From NCBI RefSeq assembly GCF_024385605.1, contig NZ_JANFOJ010000015.1, forward strand, positions 1-64,000: a stretch of 64,000 nucleotides of DNA. Reading direction: 5' to 3'. The notes beneath the pieces were generated by a model. It searched no databases. It was not told where the DNA came from and saw only the letters and a list, made by a program, of their open reading frames with translations. Of the stretch, positions 33,300-41,920 are shown in pieces. A program made the translations under genes and the position numbers. Origin of the DNA: Sporolactobacillus sp. STSJ-5 (GTDB lineage: Bacteria; Bacillota; Bacilli; Bacillales; Sporolactobacillaceae). Position 1 is the first letter of the stretch. Each line of letters begins with the position of its first letter.

Positions 33300-33457
33300 G
33301 TCAAAACATTCAGTTTCTGTTTCTATCACTAGATAATTACGAAAAGCAAGGCAGAATGTTTCAAATCACTGTCTTTACCCTTATTATGGACATATCTACT
33401 ACTATATTAAAACTAATATGCATTAAAAAGAACGATGTACAGTGAAGGGATGGTTGA

Positions 33458-34723
33458 ATGGAGATGGATACGAGACTAAAAGCACTCATTGATTTAACAC
33501 ATGCAAAATTCGGATTGCAAAATTATTATTTAGAGAGTCAACAATTGTACCGAAGAGTTAACCTGTTCAATGATACGGAATACATATTATCAATGGAATG
33601 GGTTCCAAATCAAAGTGTGGCACACGCAGAGGATGAAAATCCGGAAGGAACTGCAGTGATTGAGATTGATGTGACTACGCAGAAAGTCAAGAGTGTCATT
33701 TTTGTCAACGATAAGTCCTTTGCCGACGGCGTCACATTTGCTGATAAACGAGACATGATCAAATGGGTGGAACAAGAGACAGGACTCACCTTTAGAAAGC
33801 AATTTCAGCTGCAAAAAAACGAAATAAACGAACTTTCCTTTAATGAATGCGTGGACGGCATTGCGCTATATCCTTCAGGCTGGATTGAGATTAAACGGGA
33901 CTCACAAGGTAATCTAACGATGTTCTCAGCTTATACTCATGCACCGACTGAAGAACAAACTAAAAAAGATACGTACTCGCTGACACTCGATAAAGTAGAG
34001 GATTTGGCGATAGATCGGCTTGTTTTAGCCGACCTTCCCTTATTTGAGCAGAAAAAAAGCATTCCGGTTTATGCAATTGATGAAATTTATCTGACGAATG
34101 TTGGTATGGTGGAAGTCCCTTATGAATTCATTGAATACAAAATCAATCCAATAGACAAGATGATCTATTGGGATAAACCATCTGGTAAATCTCGCAAACG
34201 AAAAGTACTTCACTGGACTGACGAAGCAACAGTTGAGCAAGCCTTCTCACGCGAGCCAAGTCCGGATTCGTTACCAATCACAGAAACGGAACAGAAGATG
34301 TGTCTTTATGAGGTCAAGGCATTCTTAAGCCGAGAATACTCGTCCGACTCAGGAAAATGGATCTTAAAGGCATTATACCGTTATAAAGGGTACATCCTTG
34401 CCGTTGTAAGACCTGTTCATAAGAACCGCTTGTTATTCCAAAGAAAACTTACGCTGATGATTGATCGAAACAGCCTTCACCTATGCAATTTTATTGATAA
34501 TAAACCCTTTTTAGACCAGATTGATCAGTTTCAAGTGTCGGAAAAAATAGCGGTAACGAAAGAGGAAGCTTACACAAAAATCAAACCGTTCCTTGAATTA
34601 AACCCTTATTACGTCTATGACTTTAAACAAAAGCAATACATTCTCTGTGGAAAATTAGACTGCGACTATGCAGTGTACGCTTCAGATGGAAAAATAGTCA
34701 TGCTAAATGATTTGCTATCATAA
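33458..34723 (+). CDS. Hypothetical protein, possible YcdB/YcdC-type repeat protein
   Basis: A 421-residue soluble, acidic protein without signal peptide. It contains two similar halves in which an EVDVTTQKV/ELNPYYVYDF-type beta segment alternates with a helix of the form ADKRDMIKWVEQETGL or KEEAYTKIKPFLEL, which recalls the YcdB/YcdC repeated domain of Bacillus. No catalytic motif was seen. AAGGGATGG precedes ATG 33458. It lies just upstream of a toxin-antitoxin pair but is separated by an AT-rich promoter region. Function unknown. Confidence 0.6.
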   Translation: MEMDTRLKALIDLTHAKFGLQNYYLESQQLYRRVNLFNDTEYILSMEWVPNQSVAHAEDENPEGTAVIEIDVTTQKVKSVIFVNDKSFADGVTFADKRDMIKWVEQETGLTFRKQFQLQKNEINELSFNECVDGIALYPSGWIEIKRDSQGNLTMFSAYTHAPTEEQTKKDTYSLTLDKVEDLAIDRLVLADLPLFEQKKSIPVYAIDEIYLTNVGMVEVPYEFIEYKINPIDKMIYWDKPSGKSRKRKVLHWTDEATVEQAFSREPSPDSLPITETEQKMCLYEVKAFLSREYSSDSGKWILKALYRYKGYILAVVRPVHKNRLLFQRKLTLMIDRNSLHLCNFIDNKPFLDQIDQFQVSEKIAVTKEEAYTKIKPFLELNPYYVYDFKQKQYILCGKLDCDYAVYASDGKIVMLNDLLS

Positions 34724-34792
34724 ATGGTTTACTTTATTATATATCAATATAACGATAAAATATGCATATAATTAAATTTGGAGGTATGGATG

Positions 34793-35056
34793 ATGCCTGA
34801 GATACGGCCAAGTTCTGATTTGCGTAATAAGTACAATGAAATTTCGCAGTTTTGTCATGAGTACTCTGAGCCTGTTTATCTTACGAAGAACGGCAAAGGG
34901 GATCTGGCGGTTATGAGTATTGACACTTATGAACGGCTGGTTGGGAAGTTCGAACTTTACAATTTATTAGCCACTGGCGAAGAGTCTCTAAAAAAAGGTG
35001 AAGCCATACCTGCTGACGAAGCGTTTAAGCGAATCGAGGACGGACTGAATGAATGA
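34793..35056 (+). CDS. Antitoxin, Phd/YefM family
   Basis: An 87-residue antitoxin: N-terminal DNA-binding fold PEIRPSSDLRNKYNEIS followed by EPVYLTKNGKGDLAVMSIDTYERL, the conserved Phd/YefM core, and a flexible acidic tail that would wrap the toxin. GGAGG sits 8 nt before ATG 34793. The toxin start overlaps its stop (ATGA). A palindrome ATATGCATAT (34760-34769) overlaps a TATAAT (34767-34772) and may be the autoregulatory operator. Confidence 0.9.
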   Translation: MPEIRPSSDLRNKYNEISQFCHEYSEPVYLTKNGKGDLAVMSIDTYERLVGKFELYNLLATGEESLKKGEAIPADEAFKRIEDGLNE

Positions 35057-35367
35057 GTACGTATAAATTAATGATGAGTATACCGGCAGTGAATGATCTG
35101 CAGGAAATTTCAAGATATATCGCAAAGGAATTACAAGAACCGGAAACAGCTGAAAAGCTCATTGCCAGATTCAAAAGAACCGTGATGAGTTTGTCTGAAC
35201 TGCCGACTCGTTATCCTTGTGTGACTGATCGGTATTTAGCTTCTCTGGGCATTCGAAGAATAGTCGTTGATCATTACCTGGTCTTTTATCTTATTCACAA
35301 AGAGAAGCGCGTCGTTTCGATTATCCGAATCCTTTACGGCAAGCGAAACTGGGAGCATTTGTTGTAA
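35053..35367 (+). CDS. Toxin, RelE/ParE superfamily
   Basis: A 104-residue RelE/ParE fold protein: helix AVNDLQEISRYIAKELQEPETAEKL, then RYPCVTDRYLASLGIRRIVVDHYLVFYLI and the end VSIIRILYGKRNWEHLL, matching the plasmid-stabilisation type. Overlaps the antitoxin by 4 bp. It would cut mRNA on the ribosome or inhibit gyrase; the pattern at the end (RILYGKRNW) is common to both sub-branches. Related to the pair at 54783-55353. Confidence 0.9.
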   Translation: MSTYKLMMSIPAVNDLQEISRYIAKELQEPETAEKLIARFKRTVMSLSELPTRYPCVTDRYLASLGIRRIVVDHYLVFYLIHKEKRVVSIIRILYGKRNWEHLL

Positions 35368-35658
35368 GGTTTTGCAGCCTTATCTTCTCAATGCATAAGG
35401 AAACTAATCATCAATTAAAATAGCTTTTCCCTCATTCCTTCTTCTCAACAAATCTAGCTTGTAGTTTGGGATCGCCTCAAAGATATCATTACCAGTCATG
35501 TACACATGATGCTCCAAAATTAGAAAACAATGGCCACATTCCAACCTTAACTTTGCACCTCAAGCAGTTGTCTATGATCTGCTATAATAATTATGGAAAT
35601 CAGTAAAAAAAGATCATAGGCCCCAATACATACAGCAACGGAAAAAAGACTTGAGGAC
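35368..35658. other. Non-coding gap with extended -10 promoter
   Basis: No gene is supported in this stretch. TGCTATAAT at 35580-35588 is an extended -10 element reading toward the C39-like gene. Confidence 0.5.
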
Positions 35659-35667
35659 GTGGAAACA

Positions 35668-36288
35668 GTGACCGCAAATGAACAACCAAACACGACAAAA
35701 CGATTAGATGTACCCCTGATCAAGCAAAGACCGGAGCTGCCTACCGGATGTGAAGGCGTAGCCTTAACAATGGCACTCCACTACTACGGAATAGACGTCG
35801 ATAAGCAAACGATCGTTGACCAAATGCCGCTCGACACGACACCGATGACAAGTAATGAAGACGGTTCGATTAAAACATGGGGCGATCCCGAAGATGGTTT
35901 TGTCGGCGATCCCCGCGGAGACGGTATTACGATTAATCCAAGCCCGTTAAAACAAGTGCTTAATCAATATCGCAGCGGCGGCATTGCTCTTTATGGAAAA
36001 GACTTCAACGTCGTTCAGAATTATGTGGCGAGTAGCAAACCCGTCCTCGTCTGGTTCACCATCTCTCATGAAATGCCGATCCTTAGATACTGGCATACAC
36101 CGGCAGGCAAAGAAGTTTTCGCTCCGAGACCGCTGCACTGCATCGTCGTCACCGGTGTAGACAGCAACTACGTTTATTTCAATGACTGTGAATCCACCGA
36201 ACTGAGCGGGAAAGATGTGAAGGTGGAAAAGTACAAGTTCATCAAGATCTATGATGCGATGGGGCGGAGAGCGTTGGTGGTGGGTTGA
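35668..36288 (+). CDS. C39-like cysteine peptidase domain protein
   Basis: About 206 residues with a papain-like C39 (Peptidase_C39_2) layout: Cys in ELPTGCEGVALTMALHYYG near residue 29, His in PRPLHCIVVTGVD near 157, and Asn/Asp in VYFNDC. Unlike most secreted relatives (YvpB type), no signal peptide or membrane segment is present, so it should be cytosolic. Start is GTG 35668 (GAGG 11 nt upstream) or GTG 35659. Substrate unknown; processing of a peptide or a non-proteolytic role are both possible. Confidence 0.75.
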   Translation: MTANEQPNTTKRLDVPLIKQRPELPTGCEGVALTMALHYYGIDVDKQTIVDQMPLDTTPMTSNEDGSIKTWGDPEDGFVGDPRGDGITINPSPLKQVLNQYRSGGIALYGKDFNVVQNYVASSKPVLVWFTISHEMPILRYWHTPAGKEVFAPRPLHCIVVTGVDSNYVYFNDCESTELSGKDVKVEKYKFIKIYDAMGRRALVVG

Positions 36289-36405
36289 ATAAAAATTCGA
36301 CGATCAACCTAGAAAGCTTTATTAAATATTAAATGAAGGTAAAATTTATCATACTTTGTGTAGGGATCCTCAGTGGAAAGATTATTTATTCAGAGGTGGA
36401 GCCTT

Positions 36406-36795
36406 GTGAAAAAGCCGTTCGGTGTTATATTAATAAGCACCTTTATGTACTTGAGCTCTTTTGTCCTGTTATCTACTTCGATTTTTTATGATGCTGATGC
36501 AAATGAACTGAATATAGCGATGCGGTTTGCGCTGCCCAGCTCATATGACCGCCTATTTAGAGTAGTGCTTGCTCTTGCCACACTGGTCATGGTCTATGGA
36601 TATATGAAGCTTAGAAAATGGGGCTTTTGGGCGATGATCAGTTATTCGTTATTCTTTGGAGCAATAAGTATGACTTTATCGTCAACACATCATCAACAGC
36701 CTTTTAACGGAAATATGATATGGTCAATTCTGGTTTTGCTTTATACAATTCATATTAAGGAAGCTTTTTTTCAAAATAAAGCATCGGTCATGTGA
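36406..36795 (+). CDS. Small four-helix membrane protein, unknown
   Basis: About 129 residues with four hydrophobic segments and short loops. GTG 36406 is chosen because GAGGTGGAG lies about 8 nt upstream; the frame extends further to 36373 with no site there. The sequence KLRKWGFWAMISYSLFFGA is typical of small Bacillus DUF membrane proteins, but no family can be named. Followed 27 bp later by another small membrane protein, probably the same transcript. Confidence 0.6.
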   Translation: MKKPFGVILISTFMYLSSFVLLSTSIFYDADANELNIAMRFALPSSYDRLFRVVLALATLVMVYGYMKLRKWGFWAMISYSLFFGAISMTLSSTHHQQPFNGNMIWSILVLLYTIHIKEAFFQNKASVM

Positions 36796-36822
36796 AAAAA
36801 AAGATTAGGGAGATGAGTGATC

Positions 36823-37005
36823 ATGCTCGAAAAAGACGAAGAGCCCTTCAACGATATCATGGATCATTTTGATAAGACAACCGGCAGACCGGAGAAAATC
36901 GAGATGAAAACACTCCCGAATCCAATTCGAATTCTTGGCTATGTGCTGATCACTTGTGTGGTTGTGAGTACGCTACTGATCATCGTTATGAGTTTGAGTG
37001 ATTAA
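36823..37005 (+). CDS. Single-pass membrane protein, 60 residues
   Basis: Acidic N-terminal half (LEKDEEPFNDIMDHFDK) followed by one membrane helix (ILGYVLITCVVVSTLLIIV). AGGGAG lies 10 nt before ATG 36823. Unknown function; likely co-transcribed with the gene before it. Confidence 0.55.
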   Translation: MLEKDEEPFNDIMDHFDKTTGRPEKIEMKTLPNPIRILGYVLITCVVVSTLLIIVMSLSD

Positions 37006-37348
37006 TAGTTGATCCAAAGAATTTATTGATCAATCCTATAGGCAAAAGATAAATCACTTTCATAAACATACCAAATTTAAGTTTGAGCATCGGCATTTTT
37101 GAGCAAAAGGCTATTATTGTATTAATGTTTGTTAAAATGAAGCAAGCATCAAGAAATACATTCAAGACTTGGGAAAACAAAACAACGCATTTGATAAATT
37201 AAGTGTACGAGAATACGGAAACCTGTTAGAGTTCGCTGAGTAGTACAGAGTCCTTTTGATGGATAGGCAAAAGATCTGAAAGCAATATAGATAGCCAAAA
37301 CAAAATTAAAGTCAACGTCTTGGGACGCTGACCGGTAACCCAAGAATA
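37006..37348. other. Gap with a possible gene remnant
   Basis: At 37136-37243 the plus strand has an open frame without a start that reads like a protein end (SIKKYIQDLGKQ, then LSVREYGNLLEFAE and stop). This may be the 3' stump of a lost gene. A small hairpin CTTGGG/CCCAAG lies at 37319-37343. Nothing else is supported. Confidence 0.3.
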
Positions 37349-39169
37349 TTATAGAGCAAAATAATAGTTTTTGATTTTTTGTGCCATCTGTCTACGGCGT
37401 TCCATCAGAAAGTCAGGATAGTCCGTTACGGTCATATTGATAATTTCATTGGGTATACAATTTACTGATAAATTGTCCCAAAAATCATTTGGATCGGTAA
37501 TCGTTCCGGACACAATAGTAGACGTTCCACACTGAGCTAATGCCTCTGAAAAATAAATGCTTGGAGATTTATTGCCAATTGAGATATTGACCCCAGTGTC
37601 GAGATAAGTAAAATTCGCAACTTGATTATATAACGAACGCTCATTGAAACCATTTTTCCTTAGATAATCTTTTGGAAAGATATGATGCACGTCTCCTGCT
37701 ACAGAGACTAGATCAACGACCTTAGAACTGTTCGAAAGAAGTGACCGATCTCCGCTGAAAATCTGCGCAGCTATGAACGTATTGAAATACGGACTGTTCA
37801 CAGATGAAGTCTCCATGTTTTGTACTAGACGTACAGTCCAAAATGTATCAGAGAGCATTGATGATTCATTTTCTTTGAAAAATGATATAAAACCTTTTGA
37901 AGCAATGCTCCGTAAGTCTCTATCCATCTGTGATTCTGCAGAATTGACGTATCGGCTTGTCAGTGTCGACAGGACAAACCACTTCTGAATGTATTTTTTT
38001 ATTTCAATTTTGGACACTTCATTTTTATTTTGAAGGAGCAGGAACAATGTGTAAGCAAAATCCAGAGTCATCCTTGAATTTAACAGTTTCAATGATATAA
38101 ATCCGGCAGACTTGATAGCAAGTATGAACTGTTCAAAGTTATATTCATTCATAAAGTCCAATACTCCGACATGCAGTTTTTCAAAACTTGTGGCGGCAAT
38201 TTCTTCTTTGAATTTTCTGTCTGCGAAATCTCTGCCGGATAGTAGGCTGACAAGGTCACCTAGTTTCGCACGATTGAAGGTATGCATAAAAGACACACGC
38301 AGCATGTCGCTGTAATCAGGATCATAAATGTCCTCTTTATCATTTCTCAGCCAACGCAATTTCGGTTCGAATTCGCTTTTCATAAAATCATGGTCACTTA
38401 AAGCGAGTTTGTTATAAAAACTAGGTTCAACCGCTAAATGGCAAAAATAATCGATAGCTTTTCGCAGCAGATTTCCGCCATAACGTTCATCCGCAGCAAT
38501 TTTGGACATTGCAAAATCGGATTCATTAAGTCGCTTTCCTTGAGAATTAATACGTACAAATATTTCTGTTACTTCATTAATATCCAGCTGGGGAATGAGA
38601 ACAATTGCTCCGAGTTGGCAGCTCTTAATAGACAAAAGTTGCGTAATAGCTTGATCGACCAGATCTTCGTCAGCCTTCGGATTTTCCTCAAGATATTGAT
38701 TAATAAATTTTCTTACAGAAAATTGTGTTTTGAACAATTCTGAAATATCGGGTATCCAGTGCTTGGTTTTTAAATGGACAGGGGTTTGTACTGCGAAGCG
38801 TCCATCTTCTTCCTCAGCAATTGGGTTAAAGGCGATTTTTATTGTGCGTTCCTCATAATCTTCATTTAAAACAGGTTTACCAGCAATCGCCGTCATTAGT
38901 GCTGTAATACGTTGCTGACCGTCAATTAGAACTTTTTTTCCAACGGACTCTTGCCCGTTTTTCAGTCGGACATTGGGATTTTGCCAAATGATTAAATATC
39001 CAGTCGGATAGCCGTTATATAGCGAGTCGATTAAATCCCTGACATTTTTACCTTTCCACACAAAAGGACGCTGAATCTCAGGGATAGCGATATCTCCCGC
39101 ATCAATGTAACCTAGCAGTGAACTCATCGAGTATTGCGTAACAGTATATTTGTCATAGGATGCTGTCAA
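37349..39169 (-). CDS. DUF262 / HNH-like nuclease domain protein (GmrSD/SspE-like)
   Basis: A 606-residue protein. N-terminal DUF262 (ParB-like) domain: IPEIQRPFVWKGKNVRDLIDSLYNGYPTGYL, written here as PEIQRPFVWKGKNVRDLID, with the DGQQRITAL nucleotide-binding motif near residue 83. A central helical region follows. The C-terminus has an HNH-type DVHHIFPKDYL motif with a later Asn-rich segment (NQVANFTYLD). This layout is shared by type IV restriction enzymes GmrSD, the phosphorothioate-sensing SspE and other phage-defence nucleases. TTG 39169 has GGAGG 8 nt upstream. Divergent from a DUF1643 gene. A defence role is likely but unproven. Confidence 0.85.
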   Translation of the reverse strand: MTASYDKYTVTQYSMSSLLGYIDAGDIAIPEIQRPFVWKGKNVRDLIDSLYNGYPTGYLIIWQNPNVRLKNGQESVGKKVLIDGQQRITALMTAIAGKPVLNEDYEERTIKIAFNPIAEEEDGRFAVQTPVHLKTKHWIPDISELFKTQFSVRKFINQYLEENPKADEDLVDQAITQLLSIKSCQLGAIVLIPQLDINEVTEIFVRINSQGKRLNESDFAMSKIAADERYGGNLLRKAIDYFCHLAVEPSFYNKLALSDHDFMKSEFEPKLRWLRNDKEDIYDPDYSDMLRVSFMHTFNRAKLGDLVSLLSGRDFADRKFKEEIAATSFEKLHVGVLDFMNEYNFEQFILAIKSAGFISLKLLNSRMTLDFAYTLFLLLQNKNEVSKIEIKKYIQKWFVLSTLTSRYVNSAESQMDRDLRSIASKGFISFFKENESSMLSDTFWTVRLVQNMETSSVNSPYFNTFIAAQIFSGDRSLLSNSSKVVDLVSVAGDVHHIFPKDYLRKNGFNERSLYNQVANFTYLDTGVNISIGNKSPSIYFSEALAQCGTSTIVSGTITDPNDFWDNLSVNCIPNEIINMTVTDYPDFLMERRRQMAQKIKNYYFAL

Positions 39170-39274
39170 TTAATAATCCTCCACATTCTTTTTTTCAGTT
39201 CGCATCTTTTTTTGATTTTTTGGCATTCGTTAGTCACAGTAAAATTGTAACATAGAAAAGAAACTCATAAAGAT

Positions 39275-39412
39275 TTGCTTTTGCAATCGTGGAAGGTTAC
39301 ATTCGCTGATTATACAGGACAATTTTTGGGCGCTGAGCATTCTCAAGGCAAAAACGAATTTAGAGTGATCGAATTGATTTGTGAATATATCAAAGTAGAA
39401 TCAAGAGTTTGA
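39275..39412 (+). CDS. Short ORF before DUF1643, doubtful
   Basis: A 45-codon frame (TTG 39275) without ribosome site that ends 26 bp before the DUF1643 gene. The translation (VTFADYTGQFLGAEHSQGKN, then VIELICEYIKVES) looks protein-like and may be the 3' remnant of an upstream partner gene. Confidence 0.2.
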   Translation: MLLQSWKVTFADYTGQFLGAEHSQGKNEFRVIELICEYIKVESRV

Positions 39413-39437
39413 TAAAATATGGAGGGAAGTATATAAA

Positions 39438-39947
39438 GTGCTGCATGCATGGAAGAAAGATGAAGTGGTTAATGCTGTATTTGACGATTCGAAAAAATAT
39501 CGCTATGCCTTGGGGTGCGACTGGGACACGTCAAAACCGAAAGTAATGTTTGTGATGCTTAATCCAAGCATTGCTAGTCTCGAAGGCTGTGATCCAACTG
39601 TTTTACGATGCACTAATTTTGCTCGCACATGGGGGTATGGAGGAATCAGTATTGCCAATTTATTTGCCTACATTTCTACCAATCCTCAAGAATTGACGGA
39701 ATCAGATGATTGTATAGGATACGATTGTGATCATTATCTTCTCAAGCTTGCACAAAAGTCTGAGAAAATCATCCTTTCCTGGGGTCAGAGCTTTACCAAA
39801 CCAATCTTTTGGAGAAGGGTAAAGGAAGTCAGAAATCTATTAAATGGATATACTCTGTACTGCTTAGAAGTGACTAAGGATGGGATTCCAAGGCATCCAC
39901 TTTATTTGCGCAACGATCTGACTCCAAAAATTTATACTTTTAATTGA
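39438..39947 (+). CDS. DUF1643 domain protein
   Basis: A 169-residue protein with the DUF1643 signatures: VMFVMLNPSIASLEGCDPTVLRCTNFAR (here NPSIASLEGCDPTVLRC), then ANLFAYISTNPQEL and the late IPRHPLYLR. GGAGGGAAG lies 9 nt before GTG 39438. The family is common in mobile islands and phages; the reaction is unknown. Divergently placed next to the DUF262 nuclease-like gene and near an insertion sequence, which marks this as an accessory patch. Confidence 0.85.
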   Translation: MLHAWKKDEVVNAVFDDSKKYRYALGCDWDTSKPKVMFVMLNPSIASLEGCDPTVLRCTNFARTWGYGGISIANLFAYISTNPQELTESDDCIGYDCDHYLLKLAQKSEKIILSWGQSFTKPIFWRRVKEVRNLLNGYTLYCLEVTKDGIPRHPLYLRNDLTPKIYTFN

Positions 39948-40291
39948 TAAAGATTTCTGTGAGTAGAATAGGCGAATGGGTAGATGATTTCCATGCATAT
40001 ATTAATCGGCAGTCTTATGACTTTCTCGATATATTGGCAGGTGGCGGGAGTCTCAGAATTGCTTGATCTATGTACGAAACCAGATTCAGAACGAAAAGAA
40101 TAATCAAGTTTTGGCGATAGGTAGTCATGGTACGCACTTGGTACAATCATCGACTATGATGATCCTTCCTGTAGATTTTCGGACTATGAGTGAATGAATC
40201 AGCCCATGTCGTGGATTATGAAAATAATGTTTCATAATCAAACATGCAAACGGATTGAAAAGAATGATCTTTTTCAGAAAAAGGTGACGGT
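39948..40291. other. Gap left of the insertion sequence
   Basis: No supported gene or RNA. Several short frames on both strands lack ribosome sites and read as random translation. Confidence 0.4.
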
Positions 40292-41871
40292 TAGTTAGTG
40301 GATGCTGAATAATTATAAAATGCTTTATATTTAAAGAATTAATCTCATATTTGTTGTATAATAAATGCATGAAATAACGCGCTGTGATGCGATTTTCTGT
40401 GCATTTTTCAATAGATGGGGTGCTTGGAATGGTTTATCGGTCAAAAACGGTTCAACTTTCAATAAAGTCTTTCGGTCAGGAACTGGGTGTCTCCTTAAGC
40501 CCGGAAAATAAATGGGTTCAGCTCGCGGATCAGTTGCCGTGGACCCAGATGGAGGATGTTTATCGTGTCGTTTTTCCGTCTCCACTTGGCCGAGCAGGCA
40601 AACCCTTTCGGCTTCTTTTTGGCGCCCAGCTCATTAAGCAGTCCACGGGCCTTTCTGATGCTGATTTGGTCAAGGCCATTCGGGATACGCCCGCTTATCA
40701 GTACTTCATCGGTTGTCCCACGTACGTGGTCAGCCGACCTTTTGACCCTTCTGCCCTTACACATTTTCGGAAACGGATCGCCCCCATCAGCACCCAGTTG
40801 CGCCAGATCATGGGCGCCTGGTGTAAAGACCGGCTTCAAGGCAGCGTGGGCAACGACCGGACGATGATCCTTGATGCCACGGTCACGCCAGTCAACATTC
40901 GTTTTCCACAAGACCATTCCTTACTCAATCAGGCCCGCACCTTCCTTGAAAAAATGATTACGGAACTGGCTCATCAGCTCCACGTCCCCATTCCACGGAC
41001 GTACAAACGAGAAGCCCATAAAGCCTATGTCACCTTCACCAAGAAGCCCCGTCGCACAGCTAAGGAAACGCGCCACCAAGTCAAAGTGCAACTGCAATAC
41101 GTGCGACGTGACTTGCGTTATGTCGACGAGCTGCGCGCAAAAGGCGGTGAACTGACGGAGAAGCAACGCAGCCGACTGACCACGATCCAGCAGCTGTTTA
41201 CGCAGCAGGAGTTCATATACCGAAATAAGACCCATCGAGTGGATCATCGGATTGTCAGTCTGTCCCAGCCATACGTGCGCCCAATCAAGCGGGGCAAGGC
41301 GAAACAAAACACTGAGTTTGGCCCGAAAATGGATGCCTCGATTCAAGATGGGATCATCGAAATCGAACGTGTCGATTTCAACGCGTTTAATGAAAGTACC
41401 GACTTCCAAAAGGCCATTGAGCGCTATAAAGAACAGCACGATCATTACCCGGACGAAGTGTTGGCCGACAAACTGTACCGCAATCGTGAAAACATCGCGT
41501 TTGCCAAAGAGCGAGGCATTGCGATTATAGGACCCAAACTCGGGCGCAAGCCCAAAAACGTTGATGAAAAGCAACGACGCGTCGATAACGCAGCAGCACG
41601 TGACGCTGAGAATCGTCGAGGGGAAATTGAACGTCGTTTTGCTTTTATCAAGCAAAAGTGCGGTCTTGGTTTAGTGCGCGCCAAAACCGCTGAAACGATT
41701 GCGGTCACCATTGATATGGGGATCACGATGGCGAATATCGATACGGTCTTACGCCTTTTTTCTTTGGCCCTTTTACTGGTCATAAAAATCAAGGATACAT
41801 ACCTAACGATTAGCTACAAAATACGGAAAGAGACTGAATTTTTACCAGCCTAATTCAGCATCCACTAGTTA
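40292..41871 (+). mobile_element. Complete insertion sequence with 6-bp target duplication
   Basis: Terminal inverted repeats GTGGATGCTGAAT (40298-40310) and ATTCAGCATCCAC (41853-41865) bound a 1568-bp element. Direct flanks TAGTTA (40292-40297) and TAGTTA (41866-41871) are identical, as expected for a recent insertion. One intact transposase gene nearly fills it; its stop codon lies inside or next to the right inverted repeat. Confidence 0.92.
40429..41853 (+). CDS. IS5/IS1182-type DDE transposase
   Basis: A 474-residue transposase. N-terminal DUF772-like region (PFRLLFGAQLIKQSTGLSDAD, ALTHFRKRI), then the DDE catalytic core: first Asp in TMILDATVTPVNI, second in DEVLADKLYRNRENI, and Glu in RRGEIERRFAFIKQKCGL. 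A Lys/Arg-rich insertion lies between. ATG 40429 used (GGGGTG upstream). Intact and flanked by perfect target repeats, so the element may still be active. Exact IS family assignment needs a search. Confidence 0.88.
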   Translation: MVYRSKTVQLSIKSFGQELGVSLSPENKWVQLADQLPWTQMEDVYRVVFPSPLGRAGKPFRLLFGAQLIKQSTGLSDADLVKAIRDTPAYQYFIGCPTYVVSRPFDPSALTHFRKRIAPISTQLRQIMGAWCKDRLQGSVGNDRTMILDATVTPVNIRFPQDHSLLNQARTFLEKMITELAHQLHVPIPRTYKREAHKAYVTFTKKPRRTAKETRHQVKVQLQYVRRDLRYVDELRAKGGELTEKQRSRLTTIQQLFTQQEFIYRNKTHRVDHRIVSLSQPYVRPIKRGKAKQNTEFGPKMDASIQDGIIEIERVDFNAFNESTDFQKAIERYKEQHDHYPDEVLADKLYRNRENIAFAKERGIAIIGPKLGRKPKNVDEKQRRVDNAAARDAENRRGEIERRFAFIKQKCGLGLVRAKTAETIAVTIDMGITMANIDTVLRLFSLALLLVIKIKDTYLTISYKIRKETEFLPA

Positions 41872-41920
41872 GCATGAATGCCTCGAATGATGAGACCTGA
41901 GTTCTCTTCCACTTATTTTT

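Noticed and set aside
36986-37343. Two minus-strand 64-codon frames
   Set aside because: Lack ribosome sites and overlap an opposite-strand gene end; composition is not protein-like.
40921-41655. 244-codon minus-strand frame inside the IS
   Set aside because: Antisense shadow of the transposase gene; no start signals.
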